Assembly: GCA_021413405.1 (NCBI GenBank)
Contig: JAIOQL010000657.1
Coordinates: forward strand, 1 to 8,833
Reading direction: 5' to 3'
Origin: Leptospira sp.
GTDB lineage: Bacteria; Spirochaetota; Leptospiria; Leptospirales; Leptospiraceae
Length of the DNA: 8,833 nucleotides
In this document: positions 1 through 6,467 of the stretch, in pieces
Numbering within the stretch: position 1 is the stretch's first letter
How the letters are laid out: the number at the start of each line of letters is the position of its first letter
The notes under the pieces: model-generated
Told to the model about the DNA's origin: nothing
What the model saw: only the letters and a program-made list of their open reading frames with translations
The model's database searches: none
Position numbers and translations under genes: made by a program

Positions 1-2202
1 TGCATTGTAGGTATGATTCGCTTTAATCTCGTCCTTTGAACCATCTTTGTGATTCAGAACAATTGAAAGAGGCGTTCCTTCCCTGAAGGATGTTAACCCA
101 ACAATATCGATGGAGTCATCTTCCAGGATTTTATTATAATCATCCTTATTCGCAAATGTCAATGCAAGCATCCCCTGCTTCTTCAGATTTGTTTCATGAA
201 TTCGCGCAAAGGATTTAACAAGAATTGCCCGGACTCCGAGAAATCTCGGCTCCATTGCAGCATGTTCACGGGAAGATCCTTCTCCGTAATTCTCATCACC
301 GACTACAATTGTTCCGATCCCTTTTGATTTATAATCTCTTTGGACTTTTGGAACGGGACCATATTCACCGGTTAGCTGATTTTTCACTGAATCTGTTTTT
401 TCACCGAAGAAATTTACGGCGCCTATGAGCATATTATTGGATATATTATCCAAATGGCCGCGGTATTTCAGCCACGGTCCAGCCATGGAAATGTGATCCG
501 TTGTACATTTACCTTTCGCTTTAATAAGAAGTTTCAGGCCCTTAAGATCTTTTCCCTCCCAAAGAGGAAAACTATCCAGCAATTGCAGACGGTCGGAGGT
601 CGGACTCACTGCGACCTGGACTCCTGTGCCATCTGCAACAGGTTCCTGGTAGCCGGCGTCTTTTACATCAAACCCTTTTGGAGGAAGTTCAACTCCGTTT
701 GGTGCATCCAATTTTACTTTTTCCCCCTTTTCATTTACCAGAAAGTCAGTAAGAGGATTGAAAGTTAAATCTCCTGCAATTGCGAGAGCAGTGACCAGTT
801 CTGGAGATCCGACAAATGCATATGTATTCGGATTCCCATCGGCACGTTTTGCAAAATTCCGGTTGAATGAATGTACAATTGTATTCTTTTCTCCCTTCTC
901 GGAACCTGCTCTTGCCCATTGACCGATGCACGGACCACAGGCATTCGCAAAAACTTTTGCCCCGATACTATGAAAGATATCAATAAATCCATCGCGCTCT
1001 ATCGTATAACGTACCTGTTCAGAACCCGGTGTAATAGTGAATTCAGATTTTGGTTTTATATGCTTATCTGCAGCTTGCTTCGCCAGAGAAACGGAACGCG
1101 AAATATCCTCATAAGAAGAATTTGTACAGGATCCGATCAGACCAACCTCAATTTTTGTTGGCCACCCGTTAGCGATGGCTGCTTCTTTCATCTTGGAGAT
1201 CGGTGTAGCCAGATCTGGTGTGAAAGGCCCGTTCAGATGTGGTTCCAGTTCTGAAAGATTGATTTCAATTAGCTGGTCAAAATATTTTGCGGGATCTGCA
1301 TAGACTTCAGGATCTGCTGTTAAATGTTGTTTAACTCCATCAGCCAGCAAAGCCACATCAGCACGACCAGTTGATTTCAGATACCTTGACATGGAATCAT
1401 CATACCCGAATGTAGAAGTGGTTGCGCCAATCTCAGCACCCATGTTTGCAATCGTTCCCTTTCCCGTGCAGGACATAGAGATTGCCCCTTCACCGAAATA
1501 TTCAACAACTGCCCCTGTCCCGCCTTTTACGGTCAGAATCCCGGCAACTTTTAAGATTACATCTTTTGGAGATGCCCAGCCACTTAATTTTCCGGTGAGT
1601 TTCACTCCGATGAGTTTTGGAAATTTTAATTCCCAGGCAAGACCACTCATAACATCACATGCGTCTGCTCCACCAACTCCAATTGCAATCATTCCAAGTC
1701 CGCCGGCATTCACAGTGTGTGAATCAGTTCCGATCATCATTCCGCCAGGGAATGCATAGTTTTCGAGAACGACCTGGTGAATGATTCCTGCTCCAGGTTT
1801 CCAGAACCCGATACCATATTTGTTAGAAACTGATTTTAAGAAATCATACACCTCGCGGTTTTTTTCATTTGCGATTGCCAGATCTGCATCAGAACCGACT
1901 TTTGCTTCAATCAGATGATCGCAATGAACCGTCGAAGGAACTGCCACTCTTTTCCTGCCTGCCTGCATGAATTGCAGAAGAGCCATTTGGGCAGTCGCAT
2001 CCTGCATAGCAACCCTATCAGGTGCAAAGTCAACGTATGATTTTCCCCGTTCAAATGCGTTAGCCGCTTTTCCGTCCCATAGATGAGAATAAAGAATTTT
2101 TTCTGTAAGAGTCAACGGTCTTCCGACGACTTTTCGGGCAGCTTCTACTCTCTCTGCCAGTTTCCCGTAAAGAGATCTAATCATTTCTATATCAAAGGCC
2201 AT
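1..2202 (-). CDS. acn: Aconitate hydratase, mitochondrial type (3' end cut by window edge)
   Basis: Encodes the TCA-cycle enzyme that isomerises citrate to isocitrate through cis-aconitate in the cytoplasm, using a [4Fe-4S] cluster. My translation gives 734 codons, open to the left edge. Cluster ligands are C359 (in GLIGSCTNSS), C422 and C425 (in ANACGPCIGQW). Active-site Arg residues R448, R453, R581 and R645 and the catalytic Ser S643 (in EGSSREH) sit exactly one residue after their pig mitochondrial aconitase positions. The substrate loop DSHT (160-163) is also present. The frame ends in NHTYNA; relatives continue with about 20 more residues, so only the extreme C-terminus is missing. The start is ATG with an AGGAAGG ribosome binding site six... 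bases or fewer upstream. This is the mitochondrial/Bacteroidetes-like type, not AcnA/IRP1 or AcnB. No disruption is seen. It is preceded by a leader of roughly 100 bases or more with a hairpin. Confidence 0.97.
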   Translation of the reverse strand, partial: MAFDIEMIRSLYGKLAERVEAARKVVGRPLTLTEKILYSHLWDGKAANAFERGKSYVDFAPDRVAMQDATAQMALLQFMQAGRKRVAVPSTVHCDHLIEAKVGSDADLAIANEKNREVYDFLKSVSNKYGIGFWKPGAGIIHQVVLENYAFPGGMMIGTDSHTVNAGGLGMIAIGVGGADACDVMSGLAWELKFPKLIGVKLTGKLSGWASPKDVILKVAGILTVKGGTGAVVEYFGEGAISMSCTGKGTIANMGAEIGATTSTFGYDDSMSRYLKSTGRADVALLADGVKQHLTADPEVYADPAKYFDQLIEINLSELEPHLNGPFTPDLATPISKMKEAAIANGWPTKIEVGLIGSCTNSSYEDISRSVSLAKQAADKHIKPKSEFTITPGSEQVRYTIERDGFIDIFHSIGAKVFANACGPCIGQWARAGSEKGEKNTIVHSFNRNFAKRADGNPNTYAFVGSPELVTALAIAGDLTFNPLTDFLVNEKGEKVKLDAPNGVELPPKGFDVKDAGYQEPVADGTGVQVAVSPTSDRLQLLDSFPLWEGKDLKGLKLLIKAKGKCTTDHISMAGPWLKYRGHLDNISNNMLIGAVNFFGEKTDSVKNQLTGEYGPVPKVQRDYKSKGIGTIVVGDENYGEGSSREHAAMEPRFLGVRAILVKSFARIHETNLKKQGMLALTFANKDDYNKILEDDSIDIVGLTSFREGTPLSIVLNHKDGSKDEIKANHTYNA

Positions 2203-2206
2203 GGTT

Positions 2207-2213
2207 CCTTCCT
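2207..2213 (-). promoter_or_regulatory. Ribosome binding site of the aconitase gene
   Basis: On the minus strand AGGAAGG lies four bases before the ATG at 2202. It is the clearest Shine-Dalgarno sequence in the window and fixes the aconitase start. Confidence 0.75.
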
Positions 2214-2237
2214 GTTCATTGTTCAACTAGACCCGGT

Positions 2238-2266
2238 GCGAAATCCCCCTTGACACTGGGGTTCGC
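2238..2266 (-). promoter_or_regulatory. Bulged hairpin in the aconitase leader
   Basis: On the minus strand the arm GCGAA-CCCC pairs with GGGG-TTCGC, giving nine base pairs interrupted on the 3' side by a 2-3 nt bulge. The loop is about 8-9 nt, and CAGUGU runs from the last C of the stem into it. The structure lies 35 nt upstream of the aconitase start and does not cover its ribosome binding site, so if it acts it would more likely affect mRNA stability or bind a protein than mask the start. The base pairing is directly visible. A regulatory function is inference. Confidence 0.4.
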
Positions 2267-2339
2267 TTGTGGCAGACATTTTCCGTGCGCTTCCATCCAA
2301 AAATCCCGTCACATTTTTTTATTTCACAACAAGTCTATT

Positions 2340-2345
2340 AGTATA
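2340..2345 (-). promoter_or_regulatory. Possible -10 element for the aconitase gene
   Basis: TATACT on the minus strand lies inside an AT-rich tract (about 2334-2356) and matches five of six consensus bases. The best -35 at allowed spacing (GTAGCA, 16-bp spacer) matches only three of six. If real, transcription would start near 2333 and leave a leader of about 130 nt containing the hairpin. Weak call. Confidence 0.22.
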
Positions 2346-2510
2346 TTATTTAATTAGGTTGTGCTACTCCCGTTAGAATGACAATCAATTTCATAGGAAT
2401 GCAAAAGAAAATTCTTCGCTGCTCCGCGTGAATGAACCGGGGAGGGAATTTACCGCGGAGTCTAAGAAGGCACATAGATTTTTCTATTATGTCATTTTCA
2501 GGAATAGAGG

Positions 2511-2546
2511 ATGATTCTGGAGTAATGCATGATTCTGGACACCATC
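2511..2546. repeat. Short imperfect tandem repeat, period 18 bp
   Basis: ATGATTCTGG occurs at 2511-2520 and again at 2529-2538, exactly 18 bp apart, with the following 8 bp only partly similar. There are two copies. It looks like a small local duplication in non-coding DNA, with no visible role. Confidence 0.5.
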
Positions 2547-2635
2547 GCAAAGCCATCCCCAGTAACAAATAAGTCTACAGGACAAAATTCCCGACCATCT
2601 CTCAAAAAGACATTGCGTAACTGTTTCTACAACGT

Positions 2636-2656
2636 AAAAAGCTCCGGGAATCCGGG
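2636..2656 (-). terminator. Weak intrinsic terminator after csp
   Basis: On the minus strand, starting about 16 bases after the csp stop, CCGG-ATTC-CCGG forms a four-pair GC stem with a four-base loop, followed by AGC and five T. The position is right for ending the omp-csp transcript, but the stem is short, so it may be inefficient. Confidence 0.4.
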
Positions 2657-2671
2657 ATTGTAATGAAATTT

Positions 2672-3106
2672 CTAGGCTATTTTCTTAAGCTGAACAATGC
2701 ATTCTTTACAGGAATCTGCACATTCTTTGCACACAGAATGTTTCTTCGCGTGTTTATTACATTCTTCCTCGCAAGCCTTGCATACTTCGATGCAAACGGC
2801 TGCATACTTTTTCAGAAAAGGTGAGCCGGTAGAGGCGAGAGCCATTAGAGTATTACAAACCGGGATGAGATCCTGAACAGATTTTGCACAATTGGCAATT
2901 GATTTGTCTCCCGAAGCAAGGATATCGATGCAATGCCTGAGACAGGCACTACCATTTTCGACGCATAAAGCAGCGCAATGGGCAAGCTGCTCAAATGTTT
3001 TCCCGGTAGTTTTGTGATGGGAGTGATCCTCGTCAGCAGAAATTTTCCCTGCTAAACTTACTGCCGCAAGAATGGAAGCGCTCTTTAATAAATCTTTCCT
3101 GGTCAT
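2672..3106 (-). CDS. Exported Cys-rich four-helix copper-storage protein (Csp/DUF326 family)
   Basis: A 144-residue protein of the Csp family, whose members bind many Cu(I) ions with cysteines pointing into a four-helix bundle. It has 14 Cys, at 44, 48, 55, 59, 73, 84, 105, 109, 112, 116, 126, 129, 133 and 136, mostly in CxxxC, CxxC or similar helical spacings; characterised Csp1 has 13. Residues 1-24 form a signal: TRKDLLKS, then a hydrophobic stretch, with a likely cut after KISA, so the mature protein should lie outside the cytoplasm. The start resembles a Tat signal with Arg-Lys in place of Arg-Arg; Csp1 is a Tat substrate. A His-rich patch (HSHH, 28-31) follows the cut. The gene starts 12 bp after the upstream barrel gene's stop, and its AGAGGG ribosome binding site lies in that gap, so it is very likely co-transcribed. 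Family call firm; copper as ligand follows from the family and is not proven here. Confidence 0.88.
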   Translation of the reverse strand: MTRKDLLKSASILAAVSLAGKISADEDHSHHKTTGKTFEQLAHCAALCVENGSACLRHCIDILASGDKSIANCAKSVQDLIPVCNTLMALASTGSPFLKKYAAVCIEVCKACEEECNKHAKKHSVCKECADSCKECIVQLKKIA

Positions 3107-3109
3107 AAT

Positions 3110-3115
3110 CCCTCT
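3110..3115 (-). promoter_or_regulatory. Ribosome binding site of the copper-storage gene
   Basis: AGAGGG on the minus strand fits entirely in the 12-bp gap between the upstream gene's tandem stop (TGATAA) and the csp ATG. Spacing to the ATG is short (3-4 nt). This arrangement supports coupled translation with the upstream gene. Confidence 0.55.
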
Positions 3116-3118
3116 TTA

Positions 3119-4567
3119 TCAGAATGCCAATTCAAGCCCAAGAGCAGTCGCATAATCGAAATTTACCTGCGAAACAAGTGGAAACTGGTATGGTCCAAAA
3201 TTGGAATAAATTGTACTCTTTGTCAACTGGTTTTTGAAATTGAAGAAAAACGTTGTATTCGAAGATGATGAAGCTTTTCCCCGGAAGCTCGCAGAAAATG
3301 AGGACAAATTTGGACTATTATTTTGAGTAAATCCGTTGTAGACCGGATTGAGTGCACTGTTCAATGCACTTATCACTTGTCCATAGTTTGCAAAAGTTAC
3401 CCCGCCTTGAGGAACCGCTGCGCCCGGATTTGTTTGGGCACCGAGAACATTATTAAAATTATTTCCGACATAGAGTGAGTAATTCTTATTTTTATCGAGA
3501 AACAGGGTCAATCCAACTGCAGCGGTGTCTGATTTCGGATCAAAAATTCTATTCGGATTCTTGAGCTTTTCATCATTAATGTAATTATATTTAATATTCA
3601 GTGCCAGATATTTCAATCCCACAAACATAGATACCCGTCCGCCATCGGGAGCCATTAAATCAGATTCTCCACCTCTCCGCGTGTTGAATAGAGCAGTCTG
3701 AAAACTAACAAACTTTGCAGGAGTAATGCTTGCCTGCCATTCCATAACCTTGCTGTTATCATCCTTATCTCTAAATTCAGATCGTGAAGTGGGATAAAAA
3801 TTGGCCGGTAACCCGCCAATAAAACCCGAATTATTCTGGGATCCTAAATTGGTTTCTCCGGCCAAAACCCTCGTTGAAAAAATATTCCCGCCTGAAATAT
3901 TTAACCCGGCCAATGCAAGAGTTTTATCCTTTGAACGGTCATCATAGAAATCCATCGTTGACGATTTGACAATAGCGGAAAGTCCGCGGGATAGCGAATA
4001 GGACATTTCAAAATTCTTCAACTGGGATTGATTTTCATATAACCCGGTATTTTTCTGATCCCGCGCGGATAGTCGTTTATCAACATCCACAAAAGCCATT
4101 CCGGATCCTACAATCGAATTCACTGTCATATTTCCATTTTTATAGAAACTTACAGTTTCTCCCTGCACTGGAACAAAATTCTGCAATATTCCAAATTTCT
4201 GGACCTGATCTATTTTTGCCGAATCTAATGCTGAAATTCCGGTCTGATTTGTTTCTAATTCGTTTTGTTTGAGAAATAATTCAGAGGCAGGGTTTATAAC
4301 AAAATAATTTGATTTATCCGTTGTTCCTGCAGAATTTTCAGATGCTGATGAATTTCCCCCTACAGCTACGGACGAAGAACCATTGTTACTTTTACCGGAA
4401 ATCATAGAAAATTCGGATTCTACAGTTTCATTTTTCGAATTCTCAATTGAATTCTTATGTGAAATTGATCTGCGGACAGGCGCAATAGCAATTAATGCAA
4501 CAAAACCAATGCCGGACAGAGCCGATATTAGTATTGAGATCTTGGGATTAATGACTTTGTGAAACAT
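3119..4567 (-). CDS. Predicted outer-membrane beta-barrel protein
   Basis: A 482-residue protein I cannot assign to a named family. Residues 9-29 form one strong hydrophobic segment after a basic start, either a signal peptide (possible cut after AIA at 29, although Pro at +1 is unfavourable) or an uncleaved anchor. Residues 34-87 are rich in Ser, Asn, Gly and Glu and look like a disordered linker. From about 180 to the end, short amphipathic strands alternate with polar, Asn/Gly-rich loops, and the protein ends in LGLELAF, a typical C-terminal Phe signal for BAM-dependent barrels. It has no cysteine and only two histidines, so there is no obvious metal site. The gene ends in tandem stops (TGATAA), 12 bp before the copper-storage gene, suggesting a shared transcript and possibly a shared role in metal handling. 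It could instead be a general porin. The start is ATG with a poor AGAAAG upstream. Barrel call moderate; substrate unknown. Confidence 0.62.
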   Translation of the reverse strand: MFHKVINPKISILISALSGIGFVALIAIAPVRRSISHKNSIENSKNETVESEFSMISGKSNNGSSSVAVGGNSSASENSAGTTDKSNYFVINPASELFLKQNELETNQTGISALDSAKIDQVQKFGILQNFVPVQGETVSFYKNGNMTVNSIVGSGMAFVDVDKRLSARDQKNTGLYENQSQLKNFEMSYSLSRGLSAIVKSSTMDFYDDRSKDKTLALAGLNISGGNIFSTRVLAGETNLGSQNNSGFIGGLPANFYPTSRSEFRDKDDNSKVMEWQASITPAKFVSFQTALFNTRRGGESDLMAPDGGRVSMFVGLKYLALNIKYNYINDEKLKNPNRIFDPKSDTAAVGLTLFLDKNKNYSLYVGNNFNNVLGAQTNPGAAVPQGGVTFANYGQVISALNSALNPVYNGFTQNNSPNLSSFSASFRGKASSSSNTTFFFNFKNQLTKSTIYSNFGPYQFPLVSQVNFDYATALGLELAF

Positions 4568-4597
4568 TTAGGAACTTTCTATATTTTATATGACTTT

Positions 4598-4620
4598 TTT
4601 GCGTACAAACGGACACGTTT
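4598..4620. promoter_or_regulatory. Two overlapping dyads upstream of the barrel gene
   Basis: In the 112-bp gap before the barrel gene, TTTG-CGTA-CAAA (4598-4609) overlaps AAACG-GACA-CGTTT (4607-4620). On the minus strand a possible -35 (TTGTAC) overlaps them, and the AT-rich stretch beyond it (about 4580-4593) could hold a -10, though no hexamer pair with good spacing stands out. The position suits an operator or promoter for omp-csp. Neither dyad matches the CsoR, CopY or CueR site patterns I know. Low certainty. Confidence 0.28.
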
Positions 4621-4679
4621 CTGCTCTGAATAGACGTAATATATCAAACGCCGGAATCCATTAAAATTATCGTCCGAAA

Positions 4680-6422
4680 TTACTCTTTGTCAATTTCTTT
4701 TTTGCGGTCAACCCTGTCTTCTATTGCGCGGAGCAAGCTTTCTTTTGTATATTTTCCGTCTTTCTCAATTTTTCCGATCGGAACATGAATTAATTCCGGA
4801 ACCAGTTCGTTGATATGTGAAAAAGTAAATATCTTGAACTGATTTTTTTTGACCGCTTCACGAACATCATCTGAAAGGATCAAATCCCTTGAATTGCCTG
4901 CAGGAATATATACACTATAGACCTCTTTTGGACTGCCCAAAATCTGGCTGACAGTGTACCATGTCTCTATTTTCTGATTTATCATTCCGACTGGAATTAT
5001 GTCTCCATATTGAGTTACTGATCCCGTAACAGCAACGGCTGCAGAAATCGGGAAATCTGAAAGTGCTGATAAAATTGCAAGCAGCTCACCCGCACTTGCG
5101 GAATCTCCATCAACTAAGGTCTGATTTTGTTCAAACATAATCGATGCGTCGAGACCGAAAGAATTCAGATGTGAGAAAAATCCTTTGATATAGGATTGAA
5201 GCACAAATACACCCTTGTCATGAATATCACCCGATAGATTAACTTCTCTTTCGATGTTTATGAAATTTCCAGTCCCGATCACTGCGCGGGCAGAAATAAT
5301 ATTCACCTGTCCGTATTCATGGTGTGGATTGTTTGATGTCATCATGATCGAAAGACCGTTTATTCTTCCAACCCGTTTACCTGTCAGTGCGAGATTATAG
5401 ACTCCATTTTTCAGATCTTCATAATAGCTGCGTTTAAGCAGGGAATTTCTTTTTTCAATGTTTGCAATCCCGGCTTCAATTTCCAGTTTTGTGACTTCTT
5501 TCTTTGCTTTGGAAAGAGCCATGGATTCTTCATAAATTGCTTTTATTTCTGTCAGCCTGAGAGAGAACTTTGTTTTACTGTCGTTGATTTTACTGGCATG
5601 TTCCAAGAGTTTCTTTTTTGCCGATAATGTTGCTTTCGGATAATCCTCTACTCCCCAGCTGTCTATGAGAAGCGAGAAACGGTTCAGGTTTTTTTTGTTG
5701 ATTTCGGCATCTGTTTCGAGATCAATTTTCATTTTGAATGTTTCGCGGAGATCACTGTCTTTTTTCAGTAGCTGTTCATAAAGATAATCTTCACCGATCA
5801 GAATCACCCGGACATGAATCGGAAATTGCGGGAGAGTTCTGTCGAGGGCCTGGAAAAAGTTGAGTTCAGGCAGATTTATAAAATCGATTTTCCCGGTTGA
5901 AAGGCAGGATTTCAAAACTTCATATACATTTGGTTCACTGACAAGTTTGAAAAGAGGCAGTATCAGATATCCACCGGTTGCTTTAATCAGATTTCCCGGA
6001 TGGTATTTTTTTTCTGTCGGGATCCCGACAAGTCCCATTGTATTCGGAGACGGATCATAAACAACTGGAGTGGTTTCTATATCAGGGTCAAAAAGTGCGA
6101 CCAACCCTTCTTTATAATCCGGGTCCTCAATGACCGAGTTGTTTTTCCGGAAATAATAGTATTTTGTGAAATGATTTTTGGCTGTGTATTCTTTCTTTAT
6201 GAGCTCAATGATACCACTTCGCTTCCCGATTCCTTCTGAACCGGTTATTATGAAATGTTCAAAAAAAACAGGGTTATCAAGGGCAAACCGGATTTGTTTC
6301 AGCGCCTCTCCCTGAAAAAGAAAATAATCGGGGTGAATTTCCTTCTCTTTCAGATCGTTTTTCCCAAAATCGGAATCTTTCAGGTCTATGGTAATATCAG
6401 AATAGGATAGTTTTTTTAACAT
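4680..6422 (-). CDS. Lon-like S16 protease with degenerate ATPase motifs (AAA_32 + Lon_C)
   Basis: A 580-residue cytoplasmic serine protease of the Lon superfamily, built like the YcbZ/LonB-type/LonC proteins: a AAA_32-like module (about 30-330) followed by an S16 protease domain (about 340-545). The catalytic dyad is S443 (in DGDSASAGE) and K484 (in GMINQKIE), with the conserved TGSVTQYGDIIPVG between them. Walker A reads GSEGIGKR (61-68), with Arg where Ser or Thr should bind Mg. The Walker B position (GGYLILPL, about 150-157) has Pro and Leu where acidic residues are expected. The region VILIGEDYLYEQLL (206-219) and R226 in DLRETFK match the AAA_32 sensor and Arg-finger region. This suggests peptide cleavage without ATP hydrolysis, as known for Meiothermus LonC. 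No transmembrane segment is seen, unlike archaeal LonB. It lies 45 bp downstream of queA and is likely co-transcribed; AGGGG lies 11 nt before the ATG. Substrates unknown. Confidence 0.87.
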   Translation of the reverse strand: MLKKLSYSDITIDLKDSDFGKNDLKEKEIHPDYFLFQGEALKQIRFALDNPVFFEHFIITGSEGIGKRSGIIELIKKEYTAKNHFTKYYYFRKNNSVIEDPDYKEGLVALFDPDIETTPVVYDPSPNTMGLVGIPTEKKYHPGNLIKATGGYLILPLFKLVSEPNVYEVLKSCLSTGKIDFINLPELNFFQALDRTLPQFPIHVRVILIGEDYLYEQLLKKDSDLRETFKMKIDLETDAEINKKNLNRFSLLIDSWGVEDYPKATLSAKKKLLEHASKINDSKTKFSLRLTEIKAIYEESMALSKAKKEVTKLEIEAGIANIEKRNSLLKRSYYEDLKNGVYNLALTGKRVGRINGLSIMMTSNNPHHEYGQVNIISARAVIGTGNFINIEREVNLSGDIHDKGVFVLQSYIKGFFSHLNSFGLDASIMFEQNQTLVDGDSASAGELLAILSALSDFPISAAVAVTGSVTQYGDIIPVGMINQKIETWYTVSQILGSPKEVYSVYIPAGNSRDLILSDDVREAVKKNQFKIFTFSHINELVPELIHVPIGKIEKDGKYTKESLLRAIEDRVDRKKEIDKE

Positions 6423-6433
6423 GATTAGTCGAA

Positions 6434-6438
6434 CCCCT
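6434..6438 (-). promoter_or_regulatory. Possible ribosome binding site of the Lon-like gene
   Basis: AGGGG on the minus strand lies 11 nt before the ATG at 6422, a longer spacing than usual. No other purine-rich candidate or nearby in-frame ATG competes with it. Confidence 0.4.
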
Positions 6439-6467
6439 GCCGTTTTAACACTGTAAAATGCTCAAAA

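Larger units (their letters stand above)
2203..2671. other. Intergenic region without a convincing gene
   Basis: This 469-bp gap separates the csp stop from the aconitase start, both on the minus strand. From right to left it holds a weak terminator, an imperfect tandem repeat, an AT-rich possible promoter and the aconitase leader with its hairpin. The longest open frame (2350-2568 minus, 72 codons) begins with TTG, has no ribosome binding site and matches no family I know. Neither strand shows a recognisable protein fragment or transposase remnant. Confidence 0.7.

Noticed and set aside
225..1759. Several plus-strand open frames of 67-127 codons and minus-strand ones at 746-992
   Set aside because: All lie inside the aconitase gene in other frames. 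The aconitase frame is continuous with every catalytic residue in place.
2250..2255. Perfect TTGACA -35 hexamer on the plus strand
   Set aside because: It lies in the loop of the aconitase leader hairpin, no good -10 occurs 16-18 bp downstream, and no plus-strand gene follows it.
2350..2568. 72-codon minus-strand frame starting with TTG as a small gene
   Set aside because: No ribosome binding site, an unusual start codon, no family resemblance, and part of its sequence is the imperfect tandem repeat. Kept only as part of the intergenic description.
5860..6239. Plus-strand frames of 66 and 79 codons
   Set aside because: Antisense to the conserved AAA_32 region of the Lon-like gene, with no independent support.
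6423..6467. Frameshift in queA hiding the missing C-terminal tail
   Set aside because: All three frames downstream of the divergence point were read. None encodes the conserved FFSYGDAM-like tail before the Lon-like gene begins.
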